From positions 3,162,001 to 3,226,000 of the forward strand of contig JAHQIY010000004.1 of NCBI GenBank assembly GCA_019054805.1: a stretch of DNA of 64,000 nucleotides, read 5' to 3'. The notes beneath the pieces are model-generated. The model worked only from the letters and a program-made list of their open reading frames with translations, had not been told where the DNA came from and did not search any database. Below are positions 29,704-40,664 of the stretch, one piece after another (position 1 is the first letter of the stretch; every line of letters starts with the position of its first letter). This stretch comes from Brachionus manjavacas (taxonomy: Eukaryota > Rotifera > Eurotatoria > Ploima > Brachionidae). The translations under genes and the position numbers were made by a program.

Positions 29704-30562
29704 CAGTGCTGCTACGATACCTTGAATTCACCATATTTTACGTAAATTATGGTAAATTCACGATATTTTACCATATTTACCGTAAAATATGGTAATCTAA
29801 AAAAGGGTATTTTTCGTAAAATAACGATAATTACTGTATAATTCAGTGAAAAAAAAAATTTCCAAAATTTCTCGAAAAAAACCGATTTTAATGAAAAAAA
29901 ATTTTTTTATTGAATTTTTGAAAAAGGAAAACAAAAAAAAATTTTTTGACAAAAAATGGTGTAAATTTCGGTAAATTCTTGTAAAAAAATGGTAAAAATT
30001 CAACAGAAAAGGAAAAATGGATTTTTTATTATTTCATTCAATTTTTTTTCTAGACTAAGATATTAAGATGATTAATATATTTCTTACATTTTTCCACTGT
30101 CAAAGTTTTTTGAAATGCTTAATATCAAAAGTAAAATAATATGCTTTTAATGAAATCAAATATTAATTTTCAAGAAAAAATTAATATTTAAACATTATAT
30201 ATTTTAATTTGTCTAGAAAAAAAATTGAATGAAATAATAAAAAATCCATTTTTCCTTTTCTGTTGAATTTTTACCATTTTTTTACAAGAATTTACCGAAA
30301 TTTACACCATTTTTTGTCAAAAAATTTTTTTTTGTTTTCCTTTTTCAAAAAATTCAATAAAAAAATTTTTTTTTCATTAAAATCGGTTTTTTTCGAGAAA
30401 TTTTGGAAATTTTTTTTCACTGAATTATACAGTAATTATCGTTATTTTACGAAAAATACCCTTTTTTAGATTACCATATTTTACGGTAAATATGGTAAAA
30501 TATCGTGAATTTACCATAATTTACGTAAAATATGGTGAATTCAAGGTATCGTAGCAGCACTG
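29704..30562. mobile_element. 859-bp foldback/MITE with near-perfect 352-bp arms
   Basis: Arms 29704-30055 and 30211-30562 are inverted copies differing at only a few bases, separated by a 155-bp AT-rich spacer. Ends are CAGTGCTGCTACGATACC, flanked by TA on both sides (29702-29703, 30563-30564). The outer 100 bp hold repeated TTTACGTAAA and ACCATATTTTACG motifs. The mirror-image 68-residue ORFs inside the arms are by-products. TA duplication and CAGTG ends fit a non-autonomous pogo/Tc1-like element. Confidence 0.85.
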
Positions 30563-30564
30563 TA

Positions 30565-31509
30565 GTTATCAAATTGTAACAAAATTTAGCATCCTTTTTA
30601 TCTTAAAATTTTGCTAATTAACGATATTTTATGTTTTCCTACAATTTCATGGAACTATTAAAGATTTATTTTTTTATATTTATATGAATTCAAAGTCAAA
30701 TTGACAATTTAATATAACAATACAAAAAAAAATCATTTGATATTTTTGAGATTTAAAAAATTATCAATGATTTTCGAAGAATATATCCTCTCAAACCAAA
30801 GAATGAAAAAAATAAATTGTTGATTAAACCACATTTTATCCATTTATATTTGTCGTGCCACATAAGTAATTTTTTAGTTAAAATTAGAGGAAAAAAAAAG
30901 AAAGTTATTAACTTTCTTTTTAAGCTTTCGAACCACTCTTGACTAAATTAAGAAAAGTTTACCAGAGAAATGAAGTGGAAAAAAAAATTAGAAAAATTAT
31001 TAAAAGCCAATACTTACCCAAATACACAACCACAAGCAAATTACCATTTGCTGTCTAATAATTAAGTAACTGAAATAGCTGGTATTAACAGATTGATACA
31101 GAAGTGAAAATGCAGTCACTTGGGTGTGTTCTTACGAAAATATTTTCGAAGAAAATTAATAAACCACGTCTAAAAGTTGGTCATAGAGGAGTTAAAAAAC
31201 TGAGAAACAAAAAAAAAATTCAAAAATTACAAATACAATAGACCTATTTAATTCCCTTTGTCCCTTTTATAATGAAAAATTACAAAATCAGGCAGTAAAA
31301 GGATAGTAGTAAAACCCTTATCTGAATTAATGAATCCAGGGAAATTTGATTTGATGGACTTTCAAACAATCCCCACCGTTTAAATGGATAATGCATAATC
31401 AAGACCATCATAACAAGATATCTTGGTTGTGTGAACTAGCCTGAAAATTTGCAGCTGAGATTGCTCAGAATTTGATAGAAATATTCAGCTTTATCTGATC
31501 ATGAAAATT
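30565..31509. other. Intergenic region
   Basis: No supported gene. A 43-residue basic ORF (31110-31241, plus; core KPRLKVGHRGVKKLRNKK) is too short to judge. Confidence 0.35.
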
Positions 31510-31899
31510 TAACAAATTTATTTATTTATTTATTTGTTTTCTGTACCGAGCTAGAGCTCCTTCAGAATAAATTAAAAAAAAAAAAAAAAAAAAAATTAAA
31601 GTTAATAAAATGAGATAAAACAAATAAAATAAAAATAAATTAAAATAAGATAAATTAATTAAAGTTAAGAAGACATGAATTGGAAAAGACTGTGCGGTGG
31701 AGATTTTCAATTTTTTTTAACTCTTTAAGTAAAAACCCTTTTTAATTTTTTTTCTCTACAATTGGACATTAAGTTAGACATGTTTAAATATTTAATAGTT
31801 CTGGAAAAAAAGAAGAAATTACTAGGTAGCAATTACAAAATGGAGTTGGATATTCGATATATCTAGATTCGAAACCTCCTCAATATTCTTCGACCAGTT

Positions 31900-34613
31900 T
31901 TACGACCAGTGGGACAGAATGACTCAATCCTACCCTGACATATCTCTCACTCAACTCAAAAAGTCGATTCGAGACTGTAAGTAGATTAAGTTTATTGAAG
32001 GCTTCTTGGTGCACAATATTGAAGGGGGTATCATATTATCAATACTGCTGAATTTTGAATAACTTGTAATTTTTTAATGTTAGTTTCTGAGAATGAATTT
32101 AAACAAGGAAAAGAATAATCCAAAATTGATCCTATTAACGATTTGTAAAAATTACCTAATGTTTCTGGTTTAAGACCCCATTTTCTATTTGAAAGATATT
32201 TTATTAAATTTAGTCTAGAGTTACAGCGTTCTTTTAAATCATCTACCATTGGACTAAATGTAAGTTTTGAGTCTAACGTGATTCCTAAAAATTTCACTTT
32301 TTCCTCGTTATTTAAGCTGTTACCATTTATTTTTAAGGTTAAGATTGGTTTTAACTTTAGTTAATTTCTCAAAGATCATGTAACATGACTTTTCAACGGA
32401 TATTTTCATTTTCCATTTGAAAAGCCATTTTTCAATTTCGTTTAGGTACTTATTAATCACGTTTTCAAGATTTTCTATCTTTTTGAAAATAAAAAAAGTA
32501 GCCAAATCATCTGCAAAAAGAAGAGAGTACTGGCAGTTTGTTTTGTTCCTTTTTGGTCATTTATAAAAATGCTAAAAAGAAGTGGACTAATTATTGACCC
32601 TTGTGGGACTCCTGCTTTAATAGGGTATTGATCACTTAGATGACCATTTATATTTACTCTAAAAGATCTTAAGTGCAGAAATGATCTTATCCAATAAATA
32701 ATATAAGGAGGTAGGTCAATTTTAATTAGCTTGTAAATTAGTCCATAGTGCCAAACTCTATCAAAAGCTTTTGAAATGTCAAAATATAGACAACATACTT
32801 TTTTCTTTCTATTGAAAGACTCTACAATTTTTTGAATAAGAAAGTAAAGATTATCCGCAGTGCGTCTATGTTTTCTAAATCCTGATTGCTCATTTATGAG
32901 TAATTTATTGTTCTCAAGAAAATTATATATTCTGGCGTAAATAATACGTTCAAGTAACTTTCCAAGACAACTTGTCATACTAATTGGACGATAGTTATTT
33001 GGGTCTTGAGTAGGAGAAGATTTCTTAGGGATCATTGTTATGGTTGCTATTTTCCAGGATTTTGGTACTTGGCCTAGTTCCAAACTCATGTTAAAGAGTT
33101 GACTTATTTCAATTAGAGTCACTGTGGGTAAGTTTTTTAACATTAGATTGTGAATACGATCTAGACCACACCCTGCCAGTTCTTTTAGATTTTTTAAGGC
33201 ATTTTTAATTTCTAAAAGAGTGATAGGCTCGTTTAAATTGTTTTGTACCTTATTTTTTAGGAAATCTCTTAGCTCATGTGATATTTCACAATTATCCTCT
33301 GATTCGGCGAAATCGAGGTGAGGACTAAAAGTAGCGACTAACAGATCTCCAAAGATTTTTCCTTTATCTATATCCGTATTAAATTCTTTACCGTCTTTAA
33401 AAAGTGATGGAATTTGTCTTGTGCATTTCTTTGATCTGAGCTTATTAATTTTTCTCCAAAAAGGCCTACTTGACAGCGGATTTTTTCCTGTTTTATTTAT
33501 GAATTCGAGCCAGTTTTGGTTCCAAAATTCTTTTAGACTGTGACGTAGCTCAGATGTAAGCTTATTAACGACTACCTTTAGAGAAAGACATCTAGATTTT
33601 TGGAAAAGCCTTCTTACTTTTCTCCTTTCCTTAATTAATTTTACTATATTTTTTGGTAAGCTAGATTTAAAAAGCCTTTTAGAGTGGAAGGGTATACTTT
33701 TTTGAGCAGCATTAATCATATTTTTTGAGATCCGTTCATTTAGTTCGTCAATATTTTCCGTATAATAATTATTATGACCAGAAGACTTAAGTAAATCTTG
33801 GTAGAGATGCCAATTTGCTTTTTTAAAATTAAAATTAGAATTACAGGAATTAATTGTAATCAAATGTTCAACTGAGATATCTGCCTGAATGGGAAAATGA
33901 TCACTCAACATATCATGATCGATCAGAACTTTAAAGTCAACAACTCTATCAGAGAGTGAGGATGGTATTAAAAAAATATCTAGGATTTCATAATAATCTG
34001 ACTTAAATTTATTATATTTTGGTGTTTTATCATTGATTACAGAGAGGTTGAGCTTGTTAATAATTTTCTGTAAGATAATGCCATTTTCATTTTCACTAGA
34101 ACAACCTAAACTTTTATTCTTCGCATTCAGATCACCCCCTATTAAAAATTTTCCACATTTCCTTGAGATGTCTAGGAAAAGTTCAAACGAAAGTTCAATA
34201 TTTGGTGGATTGTAAAGACTAAAAACAAAAAATTGTGTATTTTTTAAGCTTATCTTTATACATAGAAGTTCTGCAGAAAATCTATCAAATAAAAAATCTT
34301 GTTTAAATTCAATTCCTTCTTTTACTAAAATAGCTATTCCTCCACCATGTCTATTTCGAGCCTTTACTAATGATATATAATTTTTAAAATTAAAGTAGAT
34401 ATTAATTTCGCTCGGATTTACTTTTATTTCATTTAGGAGCACAATGTCAGGGCAATTTTGAGCTAAGAATTCCTCTAAAAGTTGAATCCTACTAGGTAAA
34501 TGAAAACAATTCCAGTGTATAATTACTAACTTGTTTTTTGAAAAAGACTGATTAGAAAAATTTCTTATTGAAGTTTTCGAAAGCTGATCAATGATTGTTG
34601 GATTGATTTGCAT
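31900..34613 (-). pseudogene. LINE-A2 ORF2: endonuclease and reverse transcriptase
   Basis: Open from 34613 to 32475. Endonuclease: VIIHWNCFHLPSR, VLLNEIKV, FSLYNPPN, LIGGDLNAKN and MLSDHFPIQ, all catalytic positions present. RT: YRPISMTSCLGKLLER, SGFRKHRRTADNL, CLYFDISKAFDRVWH and GVPQGSIISPLLFSIFIND. A frameshift just before the FADD box (near 32545) throws the catalytic Asp pair into another frame. A further lesion occurs near 32325, and a small deletion after NSAV (near 32035) ends the next piece. ORF2 starts 49 bases before the end of ORF1. Confidence 0.9.
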
Positions 34614-35974
34614 GATTTTAAGTCTTTAATCTCGCCTTCTTCGACTTCTGTGTGCGTATGATTAAGAGCATAACGAGTTAAGCTACTCGTGCGTCTTTTT
34701 TGACTTTTTGATCGGGAGGCGTCAAGAGCAGCGCTATTCATGGCTTTCCAATTAAAAGCAGGATCAGTTTTCAGCTTGCTATCCTTTTTTGATGCGATTT
34801 TTAAGTTGTTTTTGTTCACTTGAGCCTTTTCATTTTTTGATTTTAGAGAATTTGTTTTCTTATTAGGCACTGGAACATTTGATTTATTCACTGTCTGGCC
34901 GGTATTAATAGGCTCTGTATTAATTTTTGCAACAGGGATACTTGATATGGACTTCTTTGTAGCAGATTCTTCACTAAAATTCTCATTGACTACATTTTTT
35001 AGGTCTTTTAAATCTTGATTAATTCCATCAAATTCAAAATAGTAAATCGCTGGATCATTTGGGACAACTTCATTTTCAAGAACTTCATCCATATCAACTT
35101 TTTCTTCACTACATTCTGTATTATTTTCAAGTAGTTTTGAAGCTAAATAATTCGCAGTATTACATTCTGCTTCTTCATGACCTCTCGCTGAACATTTTTT
35201 GCACAATTTCTTAAAAAATTCACATCCTGAGTGAATGTGACCAAATTTTTTGCAAAAATTACATCGTTTATAATATTCTGCTAGTTGAACAAGGCATCTC
35301 TGGCTTTCGATGTTATGAGTTCCGACAATGTCAATGAAATCGTCGTGATCAATTAGATCGTACTTAATTCTAACTTTAATCACTCCGTTAGTAACCTGAG
35401 TAAAATTCTCGAAATTGTAATTTTCATTGGATATAGATTGTATAGTTAACTTTTTGCTGATCTTTAAGTTATTTTCAAGGAATTCTTTAATTTTTCTATG
35501 ATCAAAATTAGGTGAAAGACAATGAAATCTAAGATTTGCTGTCATGGTCACTTCCAGAGGGGGGTTGTTTGAAGGTAATTTATCCGGGATACTAGCATCT
35601 TTTGCCAAAGTTATTATCCCATCAATAGTTAGCTCTCTGTTTTTGAAACTGTTTTTAAAGATCAATATCCAGGTTTTTTGAGACTGGAATGGCGATATTG
35701 AGATCAGTGATGAAAGTTGTTCTGGGTTTAATTCCGCAATTAGGCTTTCAAAGATGGCTTTACTTGTGATTTTCTGATTTTTTGAAGTTCGAATTCTGAT
35801 ACCGTTTGCAAAAGTCATCAAGCTATCTATTTTGTTCAAGTATTGAAGTTGTTTGATTTCGAGTCTGCGTTTAATTTCTCTTTTCCGTTGAAGATATTCG
35901 ACGTAGTAGAGATTTTTTTGTTCGCCGGTCATTTTGAACCGTGTTCTAACGTTGGGTGATGTCAAGATTACCAA
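34565..35974 (-). CDS. LINE-A2 ORF1 (CCHC protein)
   Basis: 469 residues, intact. The first ATG is at 35974; a second Met 14 codons on (MTGEQKNLYY) may be the real start. Two zinc knuckles at about residues 237-271: CNFCKKFGHIHSGC and CKKCSARGHEEAEC, the same layout as LINE-A ORF1. The C-terminal half is Lys/Ser/Asn-rich. It binds element RNA in the family. Sequence identity to the ORF1 at 6.4 kb is low, so the two are different subfamilies. Confidence 0.85.
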   Translation of the reverse strand: MVILTSPNVRTRFKMTGEQKNLYYVEYLQRKREIKRRLEIKQLQYLNKIDSLMTFANGIRIRTSKNQKITSKAIFESLIAELNPEQLSSLISISPFQSQKTWILIFKNSFKNRELTIDGIITLAKDASIPDKLPSNNPPLEVTMTANLRFHCLSPNFDHRKIKEFLENNLKISKKLTIQSISNENYNFENFTQVTNGVIKVRIKYDLIDHDDFIDIVGTHNIESQRCLVQLAEYYKRCNFCKKFGHIHSGCEFFKKLCKKCSARGHEEAECNTANYLASKLLENNTECSEEKVDMDEVLENEVVPNDPAIYYFEFDGINQDLKDLKNVVNENFSEESATKKSISSIPVAKINTEPINTGQTVNKSNVPVPNKKTNSLKSKNEKAQVNKNNLKIASKKDSKLKTDPAFNWKAMNSAALDASRSKSQKRRTSSLTRYALNHTHTEVEEGEIKDLKSCKSIQQSLISFRKLQ

Positions 35975-35990
35975 GACAGGAGTTTTTCAA

Positions 35991-36082
35991 TTTTATGTTA
36001 ATTTTTAAATTTAAAATTTTTAGGTTTTTTTTTTCTGTCGAATATCTTTTTTTTTTTCTGCCGACGTATGGATAATGGGAGA
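35991..36082. other. Spacer between head-to-head LINE copies
   Basis: Two T-runs and a short block containing the in-frame string DNGREF just before the LINE sequence. No gene. Confidence 0.4.
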
Positions 36083-38622
36083 GAATTTGTAGTAATCAAT
36101 GATAAAACACCAAAATATAATAAATTTAAGTCAGATTATTATGAAATCCTAGATATTTTTTTAATACCATCCTCACTCTCTGATAGAGTTGTTGACTTTA
36201 AAGTTCTGATCGATCATGATATGTTGAGTGATCATTTTCCCATTCAGGCAGATATCTCAGTTGAACATTTGATTACAATTAATTCCTGTAATTCTAATTT
36301 TAATTTTAAAAAAGCAAATTGGCATCTCTACCAAGATTTACTTAAGTCTTCTGGTCATAATAATTATTATACGGAAAATATTGACGAACTAAATGAACGG
36401 ATCTCAAAAAATATCATTAATGCTGCTCAAAAAAGTATACCCTTCCACTCTTAAAAGTTCTTTAAATCTAGCCTACCAAAAAATATAGTAACATTATTAT
36501 TTATATATATATATAAGGAAAGGAGAAAAGTAAGAAGGCTTTTCCAAAATCTAGATGTCTTTCTCTAAAGGTAGTCGTTAATAAGCTTACATCTGAGCTA
36601 CGTCACAGTCTAAAAGAATTTTGGAACCAAAACTGGCTCGAATTCATAAATAAAACAGGAAAAAATCCGCTGTCAAGTAGGCCTTTTTGGAGAAAAATTA
36701 ATAAGCTCAGATCAAAGAAATGCACAAGACAAATTCCATCACTTTTTAAAGACGGTAAAGAATTTAATACGGATATAGATAAAGGAAAAATCTTTGGAGA
36801 TCTGTTAGTCGCTACTTTTAGTCCTCACCTCGATTTCGCCGAATCAGAGGATAATTGTGAAATATCACATGAGCTAAGAGATTTCCTAAAAAATAAGGTA
36901 CAAAACAATTTAAACGAGCCTATCACTCTTTTAGAAATTAAAAATGCCTTAAAAAATCTAAAAGAACTGGCAGGGTGTGGTCTAGATCGTATTCACAATC
37001 TAATGTTAAAAAACTTACCCACAGTGACTCTAATTGAAATAAGTCAACTCTTTAACATGAGTTTGGAACTAGGCCAAGTACCAAAATCCTGGAAAATAGC
37101 AACCATAACAATGATCCCTAAGAAATCTTCTCCTACTCAAGACCCAAATAACTATCGTCCAATTAGTATGACAAGTTGTCTTGGAAAGTTACTTGAACGT
37201 ATTATTTACGCCAGAATATATAATTTTCTTGAGAACAATAAATTACTCATAAATGAGCAATCAGGATTTAGAAAACATAGACGCACTGCGGATAATCTTT
37301 ACTTTCTTATTCAAAAAATTCTAGAGTCTTTTAATAGAAAGAAAAAAGTATGTTGTCTATATTTTGACATTTCAAAAGCTTTTGATAGAGTTTGGCACTA
37401 TGGACTAATTTACAAGCTAATTAAAATTGACCTACCTCCTTATATTATTTATTGGATAAGATCATTTCTGCACTTAAGATCTTTTAGAGTAAATATAAAT
37501 GGTCATCTAAGTGATCAATACCCTATTAAAGCAGGAGTCCCACAAGGGTCAATAATTAGTCCACTTCTTTTTAGCATTTTTATAAATGACCAAAAAGGAA
37601 CAAAACAAACTGCCAGTACTCTCTTCTTTTTGCAGATGATTTGGCTACTTTTTTATTTTCAAAAAGATAGGAAATCTTGAAAACGTGATTAATAAGTACC
37701 TAAACGAAATTGAAAAATGGCTTTTCAAATGGAAAATGAAAATATCCGTTGAAAAGTCATGTTACATGATCTTTGAGAAATTAACTAAAGTTAAAACCAA
37801 TCTTAACCTTAAAAATAAATGGTAACAGCTTAAATAACGAGGAAAAAGTGAAATTTTTAGGAATCACGTTAGACTCAAAACTTACATTTAGTCCAATGGT
37901 AGATGATTTAAAAGAACGCTGTAACTCTAGACTAAATTTAATAAAATATCTTTCAAATAGAAAATGGGGTCTTAAACCAGAAACATTAGGTAATTTTTAC
38001 AAATCGTTAATAGGATCAATTTTGGATTATTCTTTTCCTTGTTTAAATTCATTCTCAGAAACTAACATTAAAAAATTACAAGTTATTCAAAATTCAGCAG
38101 TATTGATAATATGATACCCCCTTCAATATTGTGCACCAAGAAGCCTTCAATAAACTTAATCTACTTACAGTCTCGAATCGACTTTTTGAGTTGAGTGAGA
38201 GATATGTCAGGGTAGGATTGAGTCATTCTGTCCCACTGGTCGTAAAACTGGTCGAAGAATATTGAGGAGGTTTCGAATCTAGATATATCGAATATCCAAC
38301 TCCATTTTGTAATTGCTACCTAGTAATTTCTTCTTTTTTTCCTGAACAATCAAATATTTAAACATGTCTAACTTAATGTCCAATTGTAGAGAAAAAAAAT
38401 AAAAAGGGTTTTTACCTAAAGAGTTAAAAAAAAATTGAAAATCTCCACCGCACAGTCTTTTCCAATTCATGTCTTCTTAACTTTAATTAATTTATCTTAT
38501 TTTAATTTATTTTTATTTTATTTGTTTTATCTCATTTTATTAACTTTAATTTTTTTTTTTTTTTTTTTTTTTAATTTATTCTGAAGGAGCTCTAGCTCGG
38601 TACAGAAAACAAATAAATAAAA
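36083..38622 (+). mobile_element. LINE-A2, 5'-truncated inverted copy
   Basis: A plus-strand copy of the 31510-34045 region, head-to-head with it. It starts inside the endonuclease domain (VINDKTPKYNKFK) and ends with the same hairpin tail and AAATAAAT. It carries the same frameshift before FADD and the same deletion after NSAV as the other copy, plus its own damage near 36455-36510, including a TATATA expansion. It joins directly to the 3' flank of Nanos copy 4. Confidence 0.9.
37003..37680 (+). pseudogene. LINE-A2 RT fragment
   Basis: A 225-residue open piece of ORF2 with YRPISMTSCLGKLLER, SGFRKHRRTADNL, YFDISKAFDRVWH and GVPQGSIISP. The frame is lost before the FADD box, as in the sister copy. 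Further pieces are at 36068-36454 (endonuclease) and 37848-38114 (thumb region). Confidence 0.88.
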
Positions 38623-38625
38623 ACT

Positions 38626-38766
38626 TTATTGTTAAAAGCTAAAATTTAAAAAAAGTAAGATAAATTCGAAAAATTTAATGTTCAAAAAGCAATTCAAATA
38701 AAAATTCAATTTTCAAAATATTCAAAATACACAAAATTGATAGAATATAAAAAAATAAATTAATAT
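38626..38766 (-). repeat. Nanos 3' flank of copy 4 (cut short)
   Basis: Only the part from TTTATTGTTAAAAG (the AATAAA signal on the minus strand) to the stop codon remains; the LINE-A2 tail replaces the rest. Confidence 0.7.
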
Positions 38767-39315
38767 TCAATTATTTAATTGAAATTCGCTCAAAATTCTA
38801 TTTCGCTTTTGTGCCTTGAATTTTTTACAATAAGTGATTGTGTGTGCATTTTCGCCTGATTGACCGCAAGCTGGACAAACATACTCTTTCAGCAATGGGC
38901 AAGTTACTCGGCCTTGAATATTCTTGATTGTATGAGATTTGTAGATGTGCTCTGGCTCTCCGTTTGTTTTACAAAATGTGCACATTATTTGCTTGCTTGG
39001 ATTCTTTTGCAAAATGCGAGCACTTTTGGTAGCATATTTTGCCAAATCAAATTTGATCATTTCGGATGGTCTCATTTTGCACTGACCATTTGGGATAAAA
39101 TAGTCTTGAGATGAAAAGCTGTTTGAGACTGAAGATGAAGACAAGGATGAGTCAACTGAAGAATTTGGTGACACTGAACAAGAACTGTTGGTTTTTCTTA
39201 TTTGATTACCTTGAAAATGATGTTCTCTAGTGATGATCGAGTCAACAAATTGTTGTAACCCAGAGACCAGACTAATGCTGCTAATTTTGATGTTGCTAGT
39301 TTTAATGTATTCCAT
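38767..39315 (-). CDS. nanos: Nanos-type zinc-finger protein, copy 4
   Basis: An intact 182-residue ORF. The N-terminus (MEYIKTSNIKISSISL) is one residue shorter than in the other copies and the most changed. From LVSGLQQF onward it matches copies 1-3 almost exactly, with M instead of I before CTFC, as in copy 2. Both CCHC fingers are complete. The TATA-like palindrome is again 72 bp upstream, at 39387-39400. The upstream block lacks the GGTACGCTTATTTT piece present in the other copies. Confidence 0.9.
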   Translation of the reverse strand: MEYIKTSNIKISSISLVSGLQQFVDSIITREHHFQGNQIRKTNSSCSVSPNSSVDSSLSSSSVSNSFSSQDYFIPNGQCKMRPSEMIKFDLAKYATKSARILQKNPSKQIMCTFCKTNGEPEHIYKSHTIKNIQGRVTCPLLKEYVCPACGQSGENAHTITYCKKFKAQKRNRILSEFQLNN

Positions 39316-39386
39316 TGCTCAATTTGTTTTATTTTATTCAAGTTAATTAAATTAATTTTTGATTTTATTCAATCTCAGCAATTCAA

Positions 39387-39400
39387 GAGTATAAATACTC
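39387..39400 (-). promoter_or_regulatory. Palindromic TATA-like element of nanos copy 4
   Basis: Same 14-mer and same 72-bp spacing as in the other copies. Confidence 0.5.
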
Positions 39401-39539
39401 AGGCAATTAATTAGAACAGATAACTAGGTGTGAATTTTGTACACTCTTCAGATTTTAAATCAAAGATTTAAATAAATCCAATGTTTTGCTTCGGCAGAAA
39501 TAAATCGTCTTTTTGAACTTTTTTTTTTTAAGTTAAATT

Positions 39540-40129
39540 TTATTATTTTTTAAATAAATAAAAAAAATAATTAATAATTATATTGCTGAGATTGGATACA
39601 AAATAAAAATAATAGTTATTTTAAACTTTAATTAATAAATAATTGAATCCGATTAAAAATATTTATTGATTTATTACAAATTATTTTTATTGAGAGTTGA
39701 ATTTTTTAACATTTTCATTTCTTACATAAAAATTAATTTATTTTTGATTTTTTTATCATTCAATAATTTTTCTTAACTAAAACTTTTCATTAGTGTCCAA
39801 GATTTCTGTAAACATCTATGCACATTGCCTCAAGAATAGAAATTATCTAATTTTCTTATTCTTATTCATTAGTTAAATTTTATTTTTTTTTAAACTAAAA
39901 AATTAACTCCATTGCTCCCTTTTTTATATTCTTCCACCAGTCTGAAAAACAATGGAATAGAACCATTTAGTTCTGTCCAATCGAAGGTATCGAATCAAGT
40001 CATATTGACTACCCAACTCCAATTTTCCTCAATAACAAAATAATTCATTAATTTTAGGCTTTATTCATTACAATTTCAGATGTTTTTCATGAATTAGTTT
40101 ATGCAATAGTTATTTTTTGAAAGATTTCT
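39540..40129. other. AT-rich spacer
   Basis: The first 120 bp resemble the far upstream part of Nanos copy 1. About 39910-40030 contains a weak echo of the LINE-A ORF2 C-terminal end. No gene. Confidence 0.4.
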
Positions 40130-40395
40130 AGAGTTGTTTAAAAGTCCCAAAAAAAGTCCGAGGCCAAATTTTTTTTTAAATTTGCTAGATCAGGCTTCAT
40201 ACCAAAAAATTTATACATTCTTGGGTTGTCTAATGCCAAAGTTTTGCCAAATATCAGAATTTTTTTGCAATTTTAGCATAAATGTCTTCACAATATTCAA
40301 AATTTTAAAGCCTGAACTTGGACTTTTGAATGAAAATTAAAAAAAAAAGTTCGGACTTGGACTTGGCTTGAGACTTGTGACTTTTAAACAACTCT
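40130..40395. mobile_element. 266-bp MITE
   Basis: Ends are exact inverted copies of AGAGTTGTTTAAAAGTC (40130-40146 and 40379-40395). The interior has AAGTTCGGACTTGGACTTGG, related to the AAGTTCGGTCTTGGACTT motif at 27510-27530 and in the tandem repeat at 41371-41493. There is no real ORF. Confidence 0.75.
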
Positions 40396-40664
40396 GATGC
40401 TTTCATAGAAGGTCATTTTACAATATTTGGTTTTTTGAACATATTATTTGGTTTTTGCTTTATTAAGAAAATTATTGTTCCAAACCTGAAAGCATTCATG
40501 GAAATTTTTTTGATTATTAGAATAAAAAATAAAAAATAAAAATTCTTAATAAAAACTAAATATTAAAGCATAGTTTAAAATGGCTTAATTTTTTATGTTG
40601 AGTTTCAAAATATATCAATGTCGAAATTGAAAAAACATTGAAAAAAAGTGATGTTTCAAATAAC
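40396..40664. repeat. Dispersed AT-rich repeat
   Basis: The last 100 bp match 17352-17448. It is the landing site of the CR1-like LINE. Confidence 0.45.

Larger units (their letters stand above)
31510..35990 (-). mobile_element. LINE-A2, near full-length
   Basis: A LINE-A relative on the minus strand with ORF1 (35974-34565), ORF2 (34613 to about 31900, frame-broken), a T-rich 3' UTR, the hairpin tail GGAGCTCTAGCTCGGTACAG and AAATAAAT repeats at 31510-31560. The 5' UTR beyond 35974 is short or truncated. Confidence 0.88.

Noticed and set aside
29797-30469. Two mirror-image 68-residue ORFs
   Set aside because: They are the two arms of the foldback element; low-complexity Phe/Leu/Lys content.
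36068-36082. DNGREF motif like a retroviral-type integrase core
   Set aside because: Only six residues match and no integrase sequence surrounds them; chance next to the LINE breakpoint.
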